Of a DNA stretch of 48,511 bases, positions 33,850 to 42,007 are shown in pieces. Each line of letters starts with the position of its first letter. Within the stretch, counting starts at the first letter, position 1. A model generated the notes under the pieces. The model made no database searches. It was not told the origin of the DNA and saw only the letters and a list, made by a program, of their open reading frames with translations. The position numbers and the translations under genes were made by a program. Origin of the DNA: Streptomyces cellulosae (GTDB lineage: Bacteria > Actinomycetota > Actinomycetes > Streptomycetales > Streptomycetaceae); NCBI RefSeq assembly GCF_000721105.1, contig NZ_JOEV01000070.1:1-48511 (forward strand), written 5' to 3'.

Positions 33850-33857
33850 GCACTGTG

Positions 33858-33891
33858 TGGCCTGGGACCGGAAAGGTCCGGTCCCAGGCCA
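33858..33891 (-). terminator. Perfect 15-bp hairpin after the exporter gene
   Basis: TGGCCTGGGACCGGA (33858-33872) pairs perfectly with 33877-33891 over the loop AAGG. It lies between the exporter stop (34065) and the Lrp-type start (33801) and can terminate the exporter transcript, separating the two genes. Confidence 0.65.
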
Positions 33892-33964
33892 CTGAGCGGC
33901 GCCGTGCCCGTCCCCACGGTCGGCGCCTGTACCGGCTGCAGCGGCTGTCCGCTCCTGCGCCGTG

Positions 33965-34057
33965 CCGGTACGTCTGGTGTCACCTCGGTGCGGGGCCGGT
34001 ACGTCTGGTGTCACCTCGGTGCGGGGCCGGTACGTCTGGTGTCACCTCGGTGCGGGG
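33965..34057. repeat. Three perfect 31-bp tandem repeats with dyads
   Basis: The unit begins CCGGTACGTCTGGTGTCACC and is repeated exactly three times (33965-33995, 33996-34026, 34027-34057), with CCGGTG of a fourth. Each unit contains the palindrome GGTGTCACC, so the dyads recur every 31 bp, about three helical turns. The array lies between the exporter stop and the terminator hairpin. It could be a regulator-binding iteron array or a slippage product. Confidence 0.8.
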
Positions 34058-34064
34058 CCGGTGC

Positions 34065-35702
34065 TCAGGAGGGGCGGCTGCCTGTGGCCGGTAGCGTCCG
34101 AGTGCCGGCGGTGGGCAGGTCGGGGGTGCGAGGCCCTTGGACGGAGGCAGCCGAACCTGTGGCCGACGGGGCGTCCTGCTGCGGCCGGCGCAGCAGGACG
34201 AATCCCACCGCGGCTGCCAGCAGGGTCAGGGCAGCGGAGGCGATCAGACAGAGCTGAAGACCGTCGATGAACGCCTGCGACAGGGCGCCGAGGACATGCG
34301 GGGTGTCCGCGCCCAGGCGAAGCCTGCCGACCGCACTCAGTCCGTCGGCGTCCGCGGTGGCGGTGACGCGCCGGACCGTCGCCCCACTCAGCCCGGCGGC
34401 GGTGAGATGTCCGGGCAGAGCGTCCACGGCCCGAGAGGACAGCAGCGCGCCCAGGACAGCGGGGCCGAGGGCGGCGCCGAGCTGACGGAAGGCGTTGTTG
34501 GCGGCAGCGGCCATACCGGCCTGGTGGAACGGCACCGAACTGACGGCGGTCGCGGTCATCGGGGTCATGACGAACGACAAGCCCAGGCCGAGCAGGGCCA
34601 GCCGCCAGGCCACTGAACCGAACGAGGTGCCGACGTCGATCGTGGTCAGCGACAGCAGTGCGACCGCCGCGCCCAGCAGGCCGCCGGGAATCAGCACCCG
34701 AGGAGACACCCGGTGCACCAGGCGTCCCATGGGGACGCCGAGGACCATCGGCACTGTGCACACCATCAGCAGCCGCCAGGCCGATTCGAGGGTGCTGAGC
34801 TGCTGGACCATGCCGAAGTAGAGGCTGAGGGCGAAGAAGAACCCGATGAGCCCGAGGAAACTGATCATGGCGATCAGTGCGGTGGCGGTGAAGGAGGGGC
34901 TGCGGAACAGTGTCAGGTCCAGCATCGGGCTGGAGCTGCTCCGCTCCACCAGGACGAAAGCGACCGATGCGACAACGGCAGTGAACAGGGCGAGCATCAC
35001 CTTGGTGTCGGTGAAGGAGTCGGCGCCGGCCTCGATGATCCCGTAGACCAGTGCGGTGATGGCCAGGGCAGAGGTGAACTGGCCGGGCCAGTCCAGTCGG
35101 CGTGCTCCCGGGGCACGGGAGTCGGTGAGCAGCTTCGTCGAGACGACCAGCGCGATCAGCGAGGCGGGGACGGGCAGCAGGTAGAGCCAGCGCCACGCGA
35201 AGCGGTCGAGGACCACGCCCGCGATGACGGGGCCGAATGCGAGGGCGGCCATCAGGAAGGTCGCCCACACGCCGATGAACTTCCCGCGCTCGCGCGGATC
35301 GGGAACGGCGTGGCTGATCAGGGCGAGGGTCGAGGGCAGCAGCGCGGCCGCGCCCAGACCGGCGAAGACCTGCCCGGCCCAGACGACCTCGATCGACTGG
35401 GCACACAGGGCGATCAGGGCACCCAGACCGCTGAAGGCCAGGCCCGCCTGGAAGACCTTCTTGCGGCCGTGCACGTCACCGAAGACGCCGGCGGTGAGGA
35501 TGAGCGCGGCCATGGGCAGCACGAACGCGACGCTCACCCAGGACAGCTGTGAGGTCGACGCGTCCAGCGCCCGCTGAATGGCGGGCAGGCTCGCCGAGAC
35601 GGTGGTCACCGGCAGATAGGCGACGAACACGCCGACGCAGGCCATGACGAGCGTAGGCACCCGCCGCTCCTGCGGCGCGTTCCCCGTGGTCGTGACGTTC
35701 AC
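34065..35702 (-). CDS. MFS transporter, DHA2 (EmrB/QacA) type with 14 TM segments
   Basis: The 545-residue membrane protein has about 14 hydrophobic segments. TM1 is VPTLVMACVGVFVAYLPVTT with the family SLPAIQRAL following it, WVSVAFVLPMAALILTAGVFGDVHGRKKVF carries motif A, and AFGPVIAGVVLDRFAWRWLYLLPVP the motif C region. It ends in a Pro/Thr-rich hydrophilic tail. DHA2 proteins export drugs or metabolites by proton antiport. The substrate is unknown. The Lrp-type regulator downstream on the same strand is the obvious candidate controller. AAGGGAAAGGGTC precedes the ATG. Confidence 0.9.
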   Translation of the reverse strand: MNVTTTGNAPQERRVPTLVMACVGVFVAYLPVTTVSASLPAIQRALDASTSQLSWVSVAFVLPMAALILTAGVFGDVHGRKKVFQAGLAFSGLGALIALCAQSIEVVWAGQVFAGLGAAALLPSTLALISHAVPDPRERGKFIGVWATFLMAALAFGPVIAGVVLDRFAWRWLYLLPVPASLIALVVSTKLLTDSRAPGARRLDWPGQFTSALAITALVYGIIEAGADSFTDTKVMLALFTAVVASVAFVLVERSSSSPMLDLTLFRSPSFTATALIAMISFLGLIGFFFALSLYFGMVQQLSTLESAWRLLMVCTVPMVLGVPMGRLVHRVSPRVLIPGGLLGAAVALLSLTTIDVGTSFGSVAWRLALLGLGLSFVMTPMTATAVSSVPFHQAGMAAAANNAFRQLGAALGPAVLGALLSSRAVDALPGHLTAAGLSGATVRRVTATADADGLSAVGRLRLGADTPHVLGALSQAFIDGLQLCLIASAALTLLAAAVGFVLLRRPQQDAPSATGSAASVQGPRTPDLPTAGTRTLPATGSRPS

Positions 35703-36205
35703 GAAAGACCCTTTCCCTTGAGTGCCAGGCGCTGTGGTCGGCTGACTTCCGGCGCAACGTTCCGCCCCGCCGGGGAGCCGAAGCCAGCCACAACCGCCGG
35801 ATCCCGGAAAACCGACATCCGGGCCGTCGGTCCGGAGAAAGTCCGACAGCCGGATCGTCGTCGACGGTGAGCATCAACGGTGCGGGGTCGGGGATCCTCC
35901 TGGGCAGCCGTCGCAGCATGGACTCGCCGATGGAGCACCAGCGCAGGTCCCCGCCGGACGCGAAGGACCGGATCACCGGATGGACGGATGGACGGATGGA
36001 CGGCCCCGCTGAAGTGAACCGTGGCGTGTTTGCCGGGTGAGCAGTCGCGTCACCCGACGCGCCCGAAGGTCTGACAGAGCGGCGGGTGCAGCCGTCCTGG
36101 CCGCGCGGGAACACGGGCCCGGGGACGGTGCCGGCGAGGGCGAAGGTCGTCATGATCAGTGCTTGTGCAGGGGGGCCGTCCCGGAGGGCGTGCCCGGTCA
36201 GGGCG
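35703..36205. other. Gene-free region with a short GATGGACG tandem repeat
   Basis: No gene was recognised in these 500 bp. CGGATGGACGGATGGACG and one further partial unit (35978-36004) form about 3.4 copies of an 8-bp repeat. The region contains the exporter promoter on the right-to-left strand and the 3' end of the xdhC-type gene. Confidence 0.45.
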
Positions 36206-37360
36206 TCAGTAGGGGGCGTTGAGGGCGCGACGCTCGTCGACTGCCTGGTGACCCGGCCGGTGGATCGGGCCCGTGCCGAGGGTCAGGGACAGGCCTGTGC
36301 CCTGGTTGGCGTGGGCGATGATCTCCGCGGTGATGGAGATCGCCGTCTCCTCAGGCGTGCGCGCGCCGAGGTCGAGACCGAGCGGGGAGCGCAGCCGGGC
36401 CAATCGGTCCTGCGCGACGCCCGCCTCGCGCAGGAGGCGCATGCGTTCGTCGTGAGTCCGGCGGGATCCCATCGCGCCCACGTAACCGACGGGCAGATCG
36501 AGTGCCAGCCGCAGCAGGGGGATGTCGAACTTGGAGTCGTGGGTGAGGACGCAGACGGCGGTACGGCCGTCCACCTCGGTGCGTTCCAGGTAGCGGTGCG
36601 GCCAGTCGACCACGACCTCGTCCGCGTGCGGGAAGCGTGCCGCGGTGGCGAAGACGGGGCGGGCGTCGCACACGGTGACCCGGTAGCCGAGGAAGCGGCC
36701 GGCCTGGCTGAGCGCGTTGGCGAAGTCGACCGCGCCGAAGATCAGCATGCGGGGGCGGGTCGCGGCCACGTGGACGAGGACGGAGAGCCGGTCGGGGCAG
36801 GTGTCCGCGTCCCCGCCGAGCGAGACGAGCGCGGTGCGTCCCGCCCGTAGCTGGGCTGTGGCCCGGTCCGCCACCGCCTTGGCTGTTGGGCCTGCGGCCA
36901 GCGTCGCGTCGGCGATGCATCTGTCGCCGAGAACGCTCAGGGCGGCGCCGATCAGTCCCTCGGGGCCGTCGACGACCTGGGCCACTGCGGCGGGTCGGCC
37001 CCCGGCAACCTCGGCGAGGGCCGCGCCGAGAGGCGGCTGGGTCGCGGGGTCGATGTGCTGGACGAGGACGTCGAGTTCGCCGCCGCAGGTCAGGCCGACT
37101 GCGAAGGCGTCGTCGTCGGAATAGCCGAACCAGGCGCGCCGGGGAGGGCCCTGGTCGTGGAGCACCTCTCGGCACAGTTCGTAGACCTCTCCTTCCACGC
37201 AGCCGCCGGAGATGCTGCCGACGGCGTTGCCGACCTCGTCCACCGCGACCGACGTACCGACGGGCAGGGGTGCGCTGCCGTGCACGTCGACGACGGTGGC
37301 CAGGGCGAAGGGGCGTGCCTCGCGCCACCAGCGGTGCAGTGTGTCCGCGATGTTCAGCAT
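36206..37360 (-). CDS. XdhC/CoxI family molybdoenzyme maturation factor
   Basis: The 384-residue protein has an XdhC N-terminal domain (FALATVVDVHGSAPLPVGTSVAV, GNAVGSISGGCVEGEVYELC) and a C-terminal Rossmann-type XdhC_C domain (RMLIFGAVDFANALSQAGRFLGYRVTVCDAR, then YVGAMGSRRTHDERMRLL and ARTPEETAISITAEIIA). Family members bind sulfurated molybdenum cofactor and insert it into xanthine dehydrogenase-family enzymes. The three-gene oxidoreductase operon lies directly upstream on the same strand but beyond a terminator-like hairpin, so this gene may have its own promoter. It would be the PaoD counterpart of the operon. Confidence 0.9.
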   Translation of the reverse strand: MLNIADTLHRWWREARPFALATVVDVHGSAPLPVGTSVAVDEVGNAVGSISGGCVEGEVYELCREVLHDQGPPRRAWFGYSDDDAFAVGLTCGGELDVLVQHIDPATQPPLGAALAEVAGGRPAAVAQVVDGPEGLIGAALSVLGDRCIADATLAAGPTAKAVADRATAQLRAGRTALVSLGGDADTCPDRLSVLVHVAATRPRMLIFGAVDFANALSQAGRFLGYRVTVCDARPVFATAARFPHADEVVVDWPHRYLERTEVDGRTAVCVLTHDSKFDIPLLRLALDLPVGYVGAMGSRRTHDERMRLLREAGVAQDRLARLRSPLGLDLGARTPEETAISITAEIIAHANQGTGLSLTLGTGPIHRPGHQAVDERRALNAPY

Positions 37361-37479
37361 GGGGCGTTCTCCGGGATCGCCGTGGGGAGGGTGAGCGGGT
37401 TGCCGCCACGCCGCGACGCCGAGCGCATACGCGGGGCGACCCTGGGGGTCCGGCAGCCGGACGGGGACCGACGGCCGGA

Positions 37480-37536
37480 AGGGCCGGTGGCATTGAAGAC
37501 GGCGTTGGCGAACGGGGCCTCCGCCGTGCGGAACAC
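37480..37536 (-). pseudogene. C-terminal fragment of a second molybdenum hydroxylase large subunit
   Basis: EAPFANAVFNATGPSGRRSP resembles the conserved C-terminal (A)AIANAVFNATG...LP segment of xanthine dehydrogenase-type large subunits. It is not a copy of the gene at 37.7 kb, whose tail reads AAVANAVFHATGQRQNRLP, so it is the relic of another paralogue. Confidence 0.5.
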
Positions 37537-37627
37537 CCGGTCAAGCCCCGGATGCGCATTTCCGGGAGGCTGAATCTCTTGTGATCCCGGTCGACCCGTC
37601 TTGCGTCGACAATGAGCTTCCGTCGCT

Positions 37628-37657
37628 TGGGTGGTGCGACGCCGGTCGCACCACCCA
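37628..37657 (-). terminator. Perfect 13-bp hairpin after the aldehyde oxidoreductase operon
   Basis: TGGGTGGTGCGAC pairs perfectly with GTCGCACCACCCA over the loop GCCG, 39 nt beyond the stop of the large-subunit gene on the minus strand. It is a good intrinsic terminator candidate and would separate the xdhC-type gene. Confidence 0.65.
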
Positions 37658-37695
37658 GGCGCTCCTGCCCGGAGTGATCCTGACGAGTTGACGGC

Positions 37696-39870
37696 CTACA
37701 TCACATGCTCGATCCGGATGGGCAGCCGGTTCTGTCGCTGTCCGGTGGCGTGGAAGACCGCGTTCGCGACAGCGGCTGCCACGCCGATCATCGTGACTTC
37801 GCCGAGGCCCTTGACCCCGATGTCGTTGAGGAGCAGGTCGGGCTCGTCGATGAAGTCGAAGTCGATCTCCTGTATGTCGGCGTTGACCACGACGGGGTAC
37901 TCCTCCAGCGTGGTGTTGAGGAATCCGCCGAAGCGCGGGTCGACCTCGCTCGACTCGCGGAGCGCCTGGCTGATGCCCCAGATCACGCCCCCGCGGACCT
38001 GACTGGCCGCGGTGACCGGGCTGGCGACCCGCCCGCAGTCGGCCACGCAGAGTGCCCTGGGCACACGGATGCGCCGTGTCGTGGCCTCGATGCGGACCTC
38101 GACGAAGTGAGCGGCCCAGCTGAAGGCCGTGAAGTCGGGGAAGACCGGACCCGCAGCGGAGAACAGGCCGGCCCGTGAACGGTCGAGCATCTCGGAGGGC
38201 TGGCCCTGTCCCACGGAGCTCACCTCCGCCTCCGGCGACCCGCCTCCGGTGGCTCGAACCGCGGCTGCCACATCCACTGTCCCGGTGTCGCCCGTGCCGA
38301 GCTGCTTGCGCAGCTCACGCAGTGCCTTGTGCACCGCGGGCAACGCGGTCGCGGTGCCCCACGCACCGGCGGTGAGATGCTGCGGCGCGAAGCGCGTGTC
38401 ACCGACCCGCACGACGACGTCCCGCACGGGAACACCGAGGTCCTCCGCGACCAGGAGAGCGATGGCCGAGCGGATGCCCTGCCCCATCTCGTGGCCGTCG
38501 ACGCCGACGGTCACCCGGCCATCGGCTGCCGCGGACATACGGGCCACCGCCGGAGCGACGAGGACAGGGTGGCCGCCGACGGAGACGCCCAGGCCCACGA
38601 ATGATCCGTCAGCGGCACGCATCGACCCTGGCCGCGGATCGCGTCTGTCCCATCCGAACCGTTCCGCACCTCGCTTCAGACACTGCGCCAGGTGGCGGGA
38701 GGAGAAAGGCAGACCGGTGACCGGGTCCGTGGCGGTGTCGTTGGCCAGCCGCAGCTCGACGGGGTCCTGGCCGGTGGCGTAGGCCAGTGCGTCGATGGCC
38801 GACTCGAACGCGAAGCTTGCCGGGCCCTCATGCGGAGCCCTCATGAATCCCGGCGTCTGGACGTCGGTCTGAACCAGGCGTTGACGTCCCCCGAAGTTGG
38901 GTACGGCATACAGTCTCGATGTCATCTCCGTGAACATGGCGGGGTACAGGTCGTGGCGGGACGTCTGGTGCTCCGCGTCGTGGAGGGCGGCCAGGAGCCG
39001 TCCCGACGGGTCGGCGCCGAGCCGGATGCGATGACGACTGACCGGCCGGAAGCTGCCGGTGTGGAACGTCTGCGGGCGCGGAACGACCAGCTTGACCGGA
39101 CGCGTCAGCCGGCGTGCGGCCAGCGCCAGTGGCCCGATGTGCGGCTGCAGTGCGTTGCGGGATCCGAAGCCGCCTCCGACGTAGGGCGAGATGACGTCGA
39201 CGTCGGCCGGATCGAGGTTCAGTTGCGTGGCGACTCCGTGGCGGAGTGCGCCGGCGTTCTGGGTGCTCTCGTGCACTACGAGCCTGTCGCCCCGCCATTC
39301 CACGACTGAGCTGGTCAGTTCCATCGGGACCTGGTGCTGGGCCGGGTGCAGGTAGGTCTCGTCGATCTGCACGGGGCTCGCCGCATAGGCGCTCTCGGCA
39401 TCGCCGACTTTGACGTCGGGAAACCAGGACAGGGCTTCTTCCTGGACGACGGAGGTGGCCCCTTCGTCGTCGATTCCGACGGCGAACGGCTCGGTCTCGT
39501 AGCGTGGCCGGACGAGTTCCGCCGCCTCGGTGGCGGCGACCAGGGTGTCGGCGACGATCAACGCGATCGGCTGTCCCCGGTAGGCGACGACATCGCTGAG
39601 CAGCGGCTGCAGGCTCTGGAAGGCGAAGCCTCCGCCCATCAGGAACCCGGGGCCGCGCAGTTCGTCCTCGTTGAACCGGGTCAGGACCAGACGGACACCG
39701 GGGACCGCCTCGGCCGCGGCGGTGTCGATGGCCACCGTGCGGCCCTTGCCGATCGTGGCCAGGGCGAACATGGCATACGCCAGGTCGTCCGGGACGTGGT
39801 CGGCGCCGTAGCGTGCGGTGCCGGTGACCTTTTCGTGGGCGTCGACGCGGCGCAGGTCCGGGTTCTTCAT
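37696..39870 (-). CDS. Molybdopterin-binding subunit, xanthine dehydrogenase family (PaoC/YagR-like)
   Basis: The 724-residue large subunit starts MKNPDLRRVDAHEKVTGTARYGADHV. It has the VGGGFGSRNALQPHIG motif near the molybdenum site, MELTSSVVEWRGDRLVVHESTQ, GVDGHEMGQGIRSAIALL, and the C-terminal KGLGEVTMIGVAAAVANAVFHATG with the catalytic Glu. The length and KNPDLRRVDAHEKVTG start fit the Pao-type aldehyde oxidoreductases rather than full-length xanthine dehydrogenase. The reaction is water-dependent oxidation of aldehydes to acids. Its start overlaps the stop of the FAD-subunit gene by 4 bp. Confidence 0.9.
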   Translation of the reverse strand: MKNPDLRRVDAHEKVTGTARYGADHVPDDLAYAMFALATIGKGRTVAIDTAAAEAVPGVRLVLTRFNEDELRGPGFLMGGGFAFQSLQPLLSDVVAYRGQPIALIVADTLVAATEAAELVRPRYETEPFAVGIDDEGATSVVQEEALSWFPDVKVGDAESAYAASPVQIDETYLHPAQHQVPMELTSSVVEWRGDRLVVHESTQNAGALRHGVATQLNLDPADVDVISPYVGGGFGSRNALQPHIGPLALAARRLTRPVKLVVPRPQTFHTGSFRPVSRHRIRLGADPSGRLLAALHDAEHQTSRHDLYPAMFTEMTSRLYAVPNFGGRQRLVQTDVQTPGFMRAPHEGPASFAFESAIDALAYATGQDPVELRLANDTATDPVTGLPFSSRHLAQCLKRGAERFGWDRRDPRPGSMRAADGSFVGLGVSVGGHPVLVAPAVARMSAAADGRVTVGVDGHEMGQGIRSAIALLVAEDLGVPVRDVVVRVGDTRFAPQHLTAGAWGTATALPAVHKALRELRKQLGTGDTGTVDVAAAVRATGGGSPEAEVSSVGQGQPSEMLDRSRAGLFSAAGPVFPDFTAFSWAAHFVEVRIEATTRRIRVPRALCVADCGRVASPVTAASQVRGGVIWGISQALRESSEVDPRFGGFLNTTLEEYPVVVNADIQEIDFDFIDEPDLLLNDIGVKGLGEVTMIGVAAAVANAVFHATGQRQNRLPIRIEHVM

Positions 39871-40868
39871 CGGGCGGCTCGCTTCCCGGCGGTGAGCAGT
39901 GCGTCAGTGACGGTGCGGACCCCCAGTTCGACTCTGAACGCACCGGTGCGAGGAGGGCGGGCCTCGGCGAAGGCGACTTCTCCCGCGTGGCGGGCGGTTT
40001 CCACGGTGAGGCGTTCGCCGATCAGTGAGCGTTCTGCTGCCGTCGCTCGCCAGGGGCGCGTGGCGACCCCTCCCAAACCGATCCGGCAGTCCGTGACCAT
40101 TCCCTGTGCGTCCAGCGTCACGGCCGTGGCGGCCGAGGTGAGGGCGAAGGCGTAGGACTCCCGGTCACGGATCTTGTGGTAGGTGGAGCCGTGGCCGGCG
40201 GGTGTCGCGGGAACGCGGATCCGCAGGATCAACTCATCGGGATCCAGGGTGTGTTCGAGCAGCGGGTTGTCTCCCGGTTCGACGTGCAGTTCGCCGAGCG
40301 GCAGCGTCCGCTCGCCTGCTGGGCCGACCACGTCGAGTTCGGCGTCGAACGCGATCAGGGCCACGGCCCAGTCGCCCGGGTAGGTGGCGATACAGGTGTC
40401 GCTGGTGCCCAGCAGCGCGTGGGTGCGGTCGAGTCCCTCGAGAGCCGCACAGCCGCTGCCGGGATTCCTCTTGTTGCAGGGGAACTCCGCTCCGCCGCGG
40501 AAGTAGCCGCATCGCGTGCGTTGCAGCAGGTTCCCGCCGACCGTCGCCATGGTGCGCAGTTGCTGGGACGCCGCCCGCCACAAGGATTCCGACAGCGCCG
40601 GATAGTCGCGGCGTACGACCGGATGGTCGGCGACCTCGGCCATTCTCGCTCCCGCGCCGAACGACAGTTCCTCCTCACCCGTACTGATCTCGGTCAGCTC
40701 GGCGAGACGGTGAATGTCGATGACGGCCGGCGGGGCCTCGATGCCGAGCTTCATCAGGTCGTACAGGGTCGTGCCACCGGCCAGGAGCTTGGTGCCCGGC
40801 TCGGCGGCGGCCAGGGCATCGACGGCCCCGGCGACGCTGTCGGGCACGACATAGGCGAATGAGCGCAC
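39867..40868 (-). CDS. FAD-binding subunit with [4Fe-4S] insertion (PaoB/YagS-like)
   Basis: The 333-residue subunit has the CO-dehydrogenase-flavoprotein fold: AEPGTKLLAGGTTLYDLMKLG binds FAD pyrophosphate, and RTMATVGGNLLQRTRCGYFRGGAEFPCNKRNPGSGCAALEG the isoalloxazine side. The Cys-rich insertion (TRCGYFR...PCNK...GSGC) is the extra [4Fe-4S] ligand loop known from the E. coli PaoB subunit and absent from most xanthine dehydrogenases. It passes electrons from the 2Fe-2S subunit to an external acceptor. Gene order 2Fe-2S, FAD, Mo is that of paoABC. Only 3 bp separate it from the 2Fe-2S gene. Confidence 0.9.
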   Translation of the reverse strand: MRSFAYVVPDSVAGAVDALAAAEPGTKLLAGGTTLYDLMKLGIEAPPAVIDIHRLAELTEISTGEEELSFGAGARMAEVADHPVVRRDYPALSESLWRAASQQLRTMATVGGNLLQRTRCGYFRGGAEFPCNKRNPGSGCAALEGLDRTHALLGTSDTCIATYPGDWAVALIAFDAELDVVGPAGERTLPLGELHVEPGDNPLLEHTLDPDELILRIRVPATPAGHGSTYHKIRDRESYAFALTSAATAVTLDAQGMVTDCRIGLGGVATRPWRATAAERSLIGERLTVETARHAGEVAFAEARPPRTGAFRVELGVRTVTDALLTAGKRAAR

Positions 40869-40871
40869 CGT

Positions 40872-41390
40872 CTACACCTCGGTCTGCTGGGTCTGGTCGG
40901 CCACCCGCCGGATGGCGGCGGTGATGCCGGCATACGCGCCGCATCGGCACAGGTTGCCGCTCATGTACTCACGGATGTCGCCGTCGGTCTCGGTGTGGCC
41001 TTCGGCCAGGCAGGCCAGGCCGGACATCACCTGCCCAGGTGTGCAGTAGCCGCACTGCAGGGCGTCGCAGTCGACGAACGCCTGCTGCAACGGATGCAGC
41101 GTGCCGTCGGCAGCCGCGACGCCCTCGATGGTCATCACGTCCTGTCCCGCGACCTGGACCGCCGGAGTCAGACAGGACACGACGCGACGGCCGTCGATGT
41201 GCACCGTGCAGGCACCGCACTGCCCCTGATCGCACCCCTTCTTGGTCCCGGTCAGCACGAGACGCTCGCGCAGCACGTCGAGCAAGGACTCGCGAGGATC
41301 CACAGCGAGGCACACCTCCTCGCCGTTGACGGTGAAGGCCGTCTCGACAAGGTCAGTCGGCGGCCCGGTGGTCGTCGATGTCGTCATCAT
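40872..41390 (-). CDS. [2Fe-2S] subunit of molybdenum hydroxylase (PaoA/YagT-like)
   Basis: The 172-residue subunit has two [2Fe-2S] clusters: KKGCDQGQCGACTVHIDGRRVVSCL (plant ferredoxin type) and LQCGYCTPGQVMSGLACL with MSGNLCRCGAYAGITAAIRR (alpha-helical type). The N-terminus MMTTSTTTGPPTDLVETAFTVNGEEV has no twin-arginine signal, unlike periplasmic PaoABC, so the complex should be cytosolic. ATG 41390 (or the adjacent ATG 41387) follows AGGATTGGGAAGCC. It is the first gene of the operon, and the duplicated promoter-leader lies about 150 bp upstream. Confidence 0.9.
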   Translation of the reverse strand: MMTTSTTTGPPTDLVETAFTVNGEEVCLAVDPRESLLDVLRERLVLTGTKKGCDQGQCGACTVHIDGRRVVSCLTPAVQVAGQDVMTIEGVAAADGTLHPLQQAFVDCDALQCGYCTPGQVMSGLACLAEGHTETDGDIREYMSGNLCRCGAYAGITAAIRRVADQTQQTEV

Positions 41391-41538
41391 GGCTTCCCAA
41401 TCCTTTGTGACAGGGCCCCGACGAGGGGTGGGGGAGCAGGGCAGACCGGCAACCGCTTCCCCGCCGATCACCAGCGACGGCAGCTCCCGAAGCCGCGGGG
41501 CTGCACAAGCCGGCTTGTAGGAAGCCACTGCGATGGGG

Positions 41539-41649
41539 ATCTCGCTCCTTCGTCGCGGCCGGCCGGTGAGCGCCTGCGGACTCGACCGTAGGGGCGCCCG
41601 CGCAGGGGCGGGAGAGGAAGGTTTATCCATGGACCGGCGGTCTCTGCCT
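41539..41649 (-). promoter_or_regulatory. Duplicated promoter-leader, aldehyde oxidoreductase copy
   Basis: Toward the operon it reads CAGAGACCGCCGGTCCATGG, ATAAACCTTCCT, TCTCCCGCCCCTGCGCGGGC and onward to a GAAGGAGCGAG ribosome-binding-like end. The segment is about 85-90% identical to 32420-32530. Here 148 bp follow before the first ATG, so a short leader frame (IAVASYKPACAAPRLRELPS) may lie between, or the start lies further upstream. Confidence 0.72.
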
Positions 41650-42007
41650 GGGGGAGCGGCCCCACCCAGCGGATCCGGTGTCGCTTCGGCGTCGCGGCAC
41701 CCGAGGCCGGCCATGGACGCGCCCACATCGGCTTCCCTTGGACCCAGGGAACCGAACCGTCCAGCCACCCCGGTGCCCAAGCTCCTCAGACAACCGAACA
41801 GGCACACATCCGCCAGGCTGTCCCTGGTCGGTCGTCGGGTGCTCATCGGCGCCGAGTTGGTCGGGCCTCGTCCTGACGTGCACCTGGTGTCTAGAACGGG
41901 TCCGAGGTCAGCCTCGGATCGGAAGGCAACGACAGAGCACGTCGTTCTGGAACTGGAGGTGGTGCCTGGTCAGAGATGATTCGCGAGGTACGCCCCATCC
42001 CCGGGCT
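41650..42007. other. Gene-free stretch between promoter-leader and TetR gene
   Basis: I see no recognisable gene, hairpin or repeat. The open frames are low-complexity Arg/Pro-rich. It includes the region downstream of the TetR stop codon. Confidence 0.35.

Noticed and set aside
33965..34057. Tandem 31-bp repeats as a CRISPR array
   Set aside because: The copies are directly adjacent with no spacers, and no cas gene is present.
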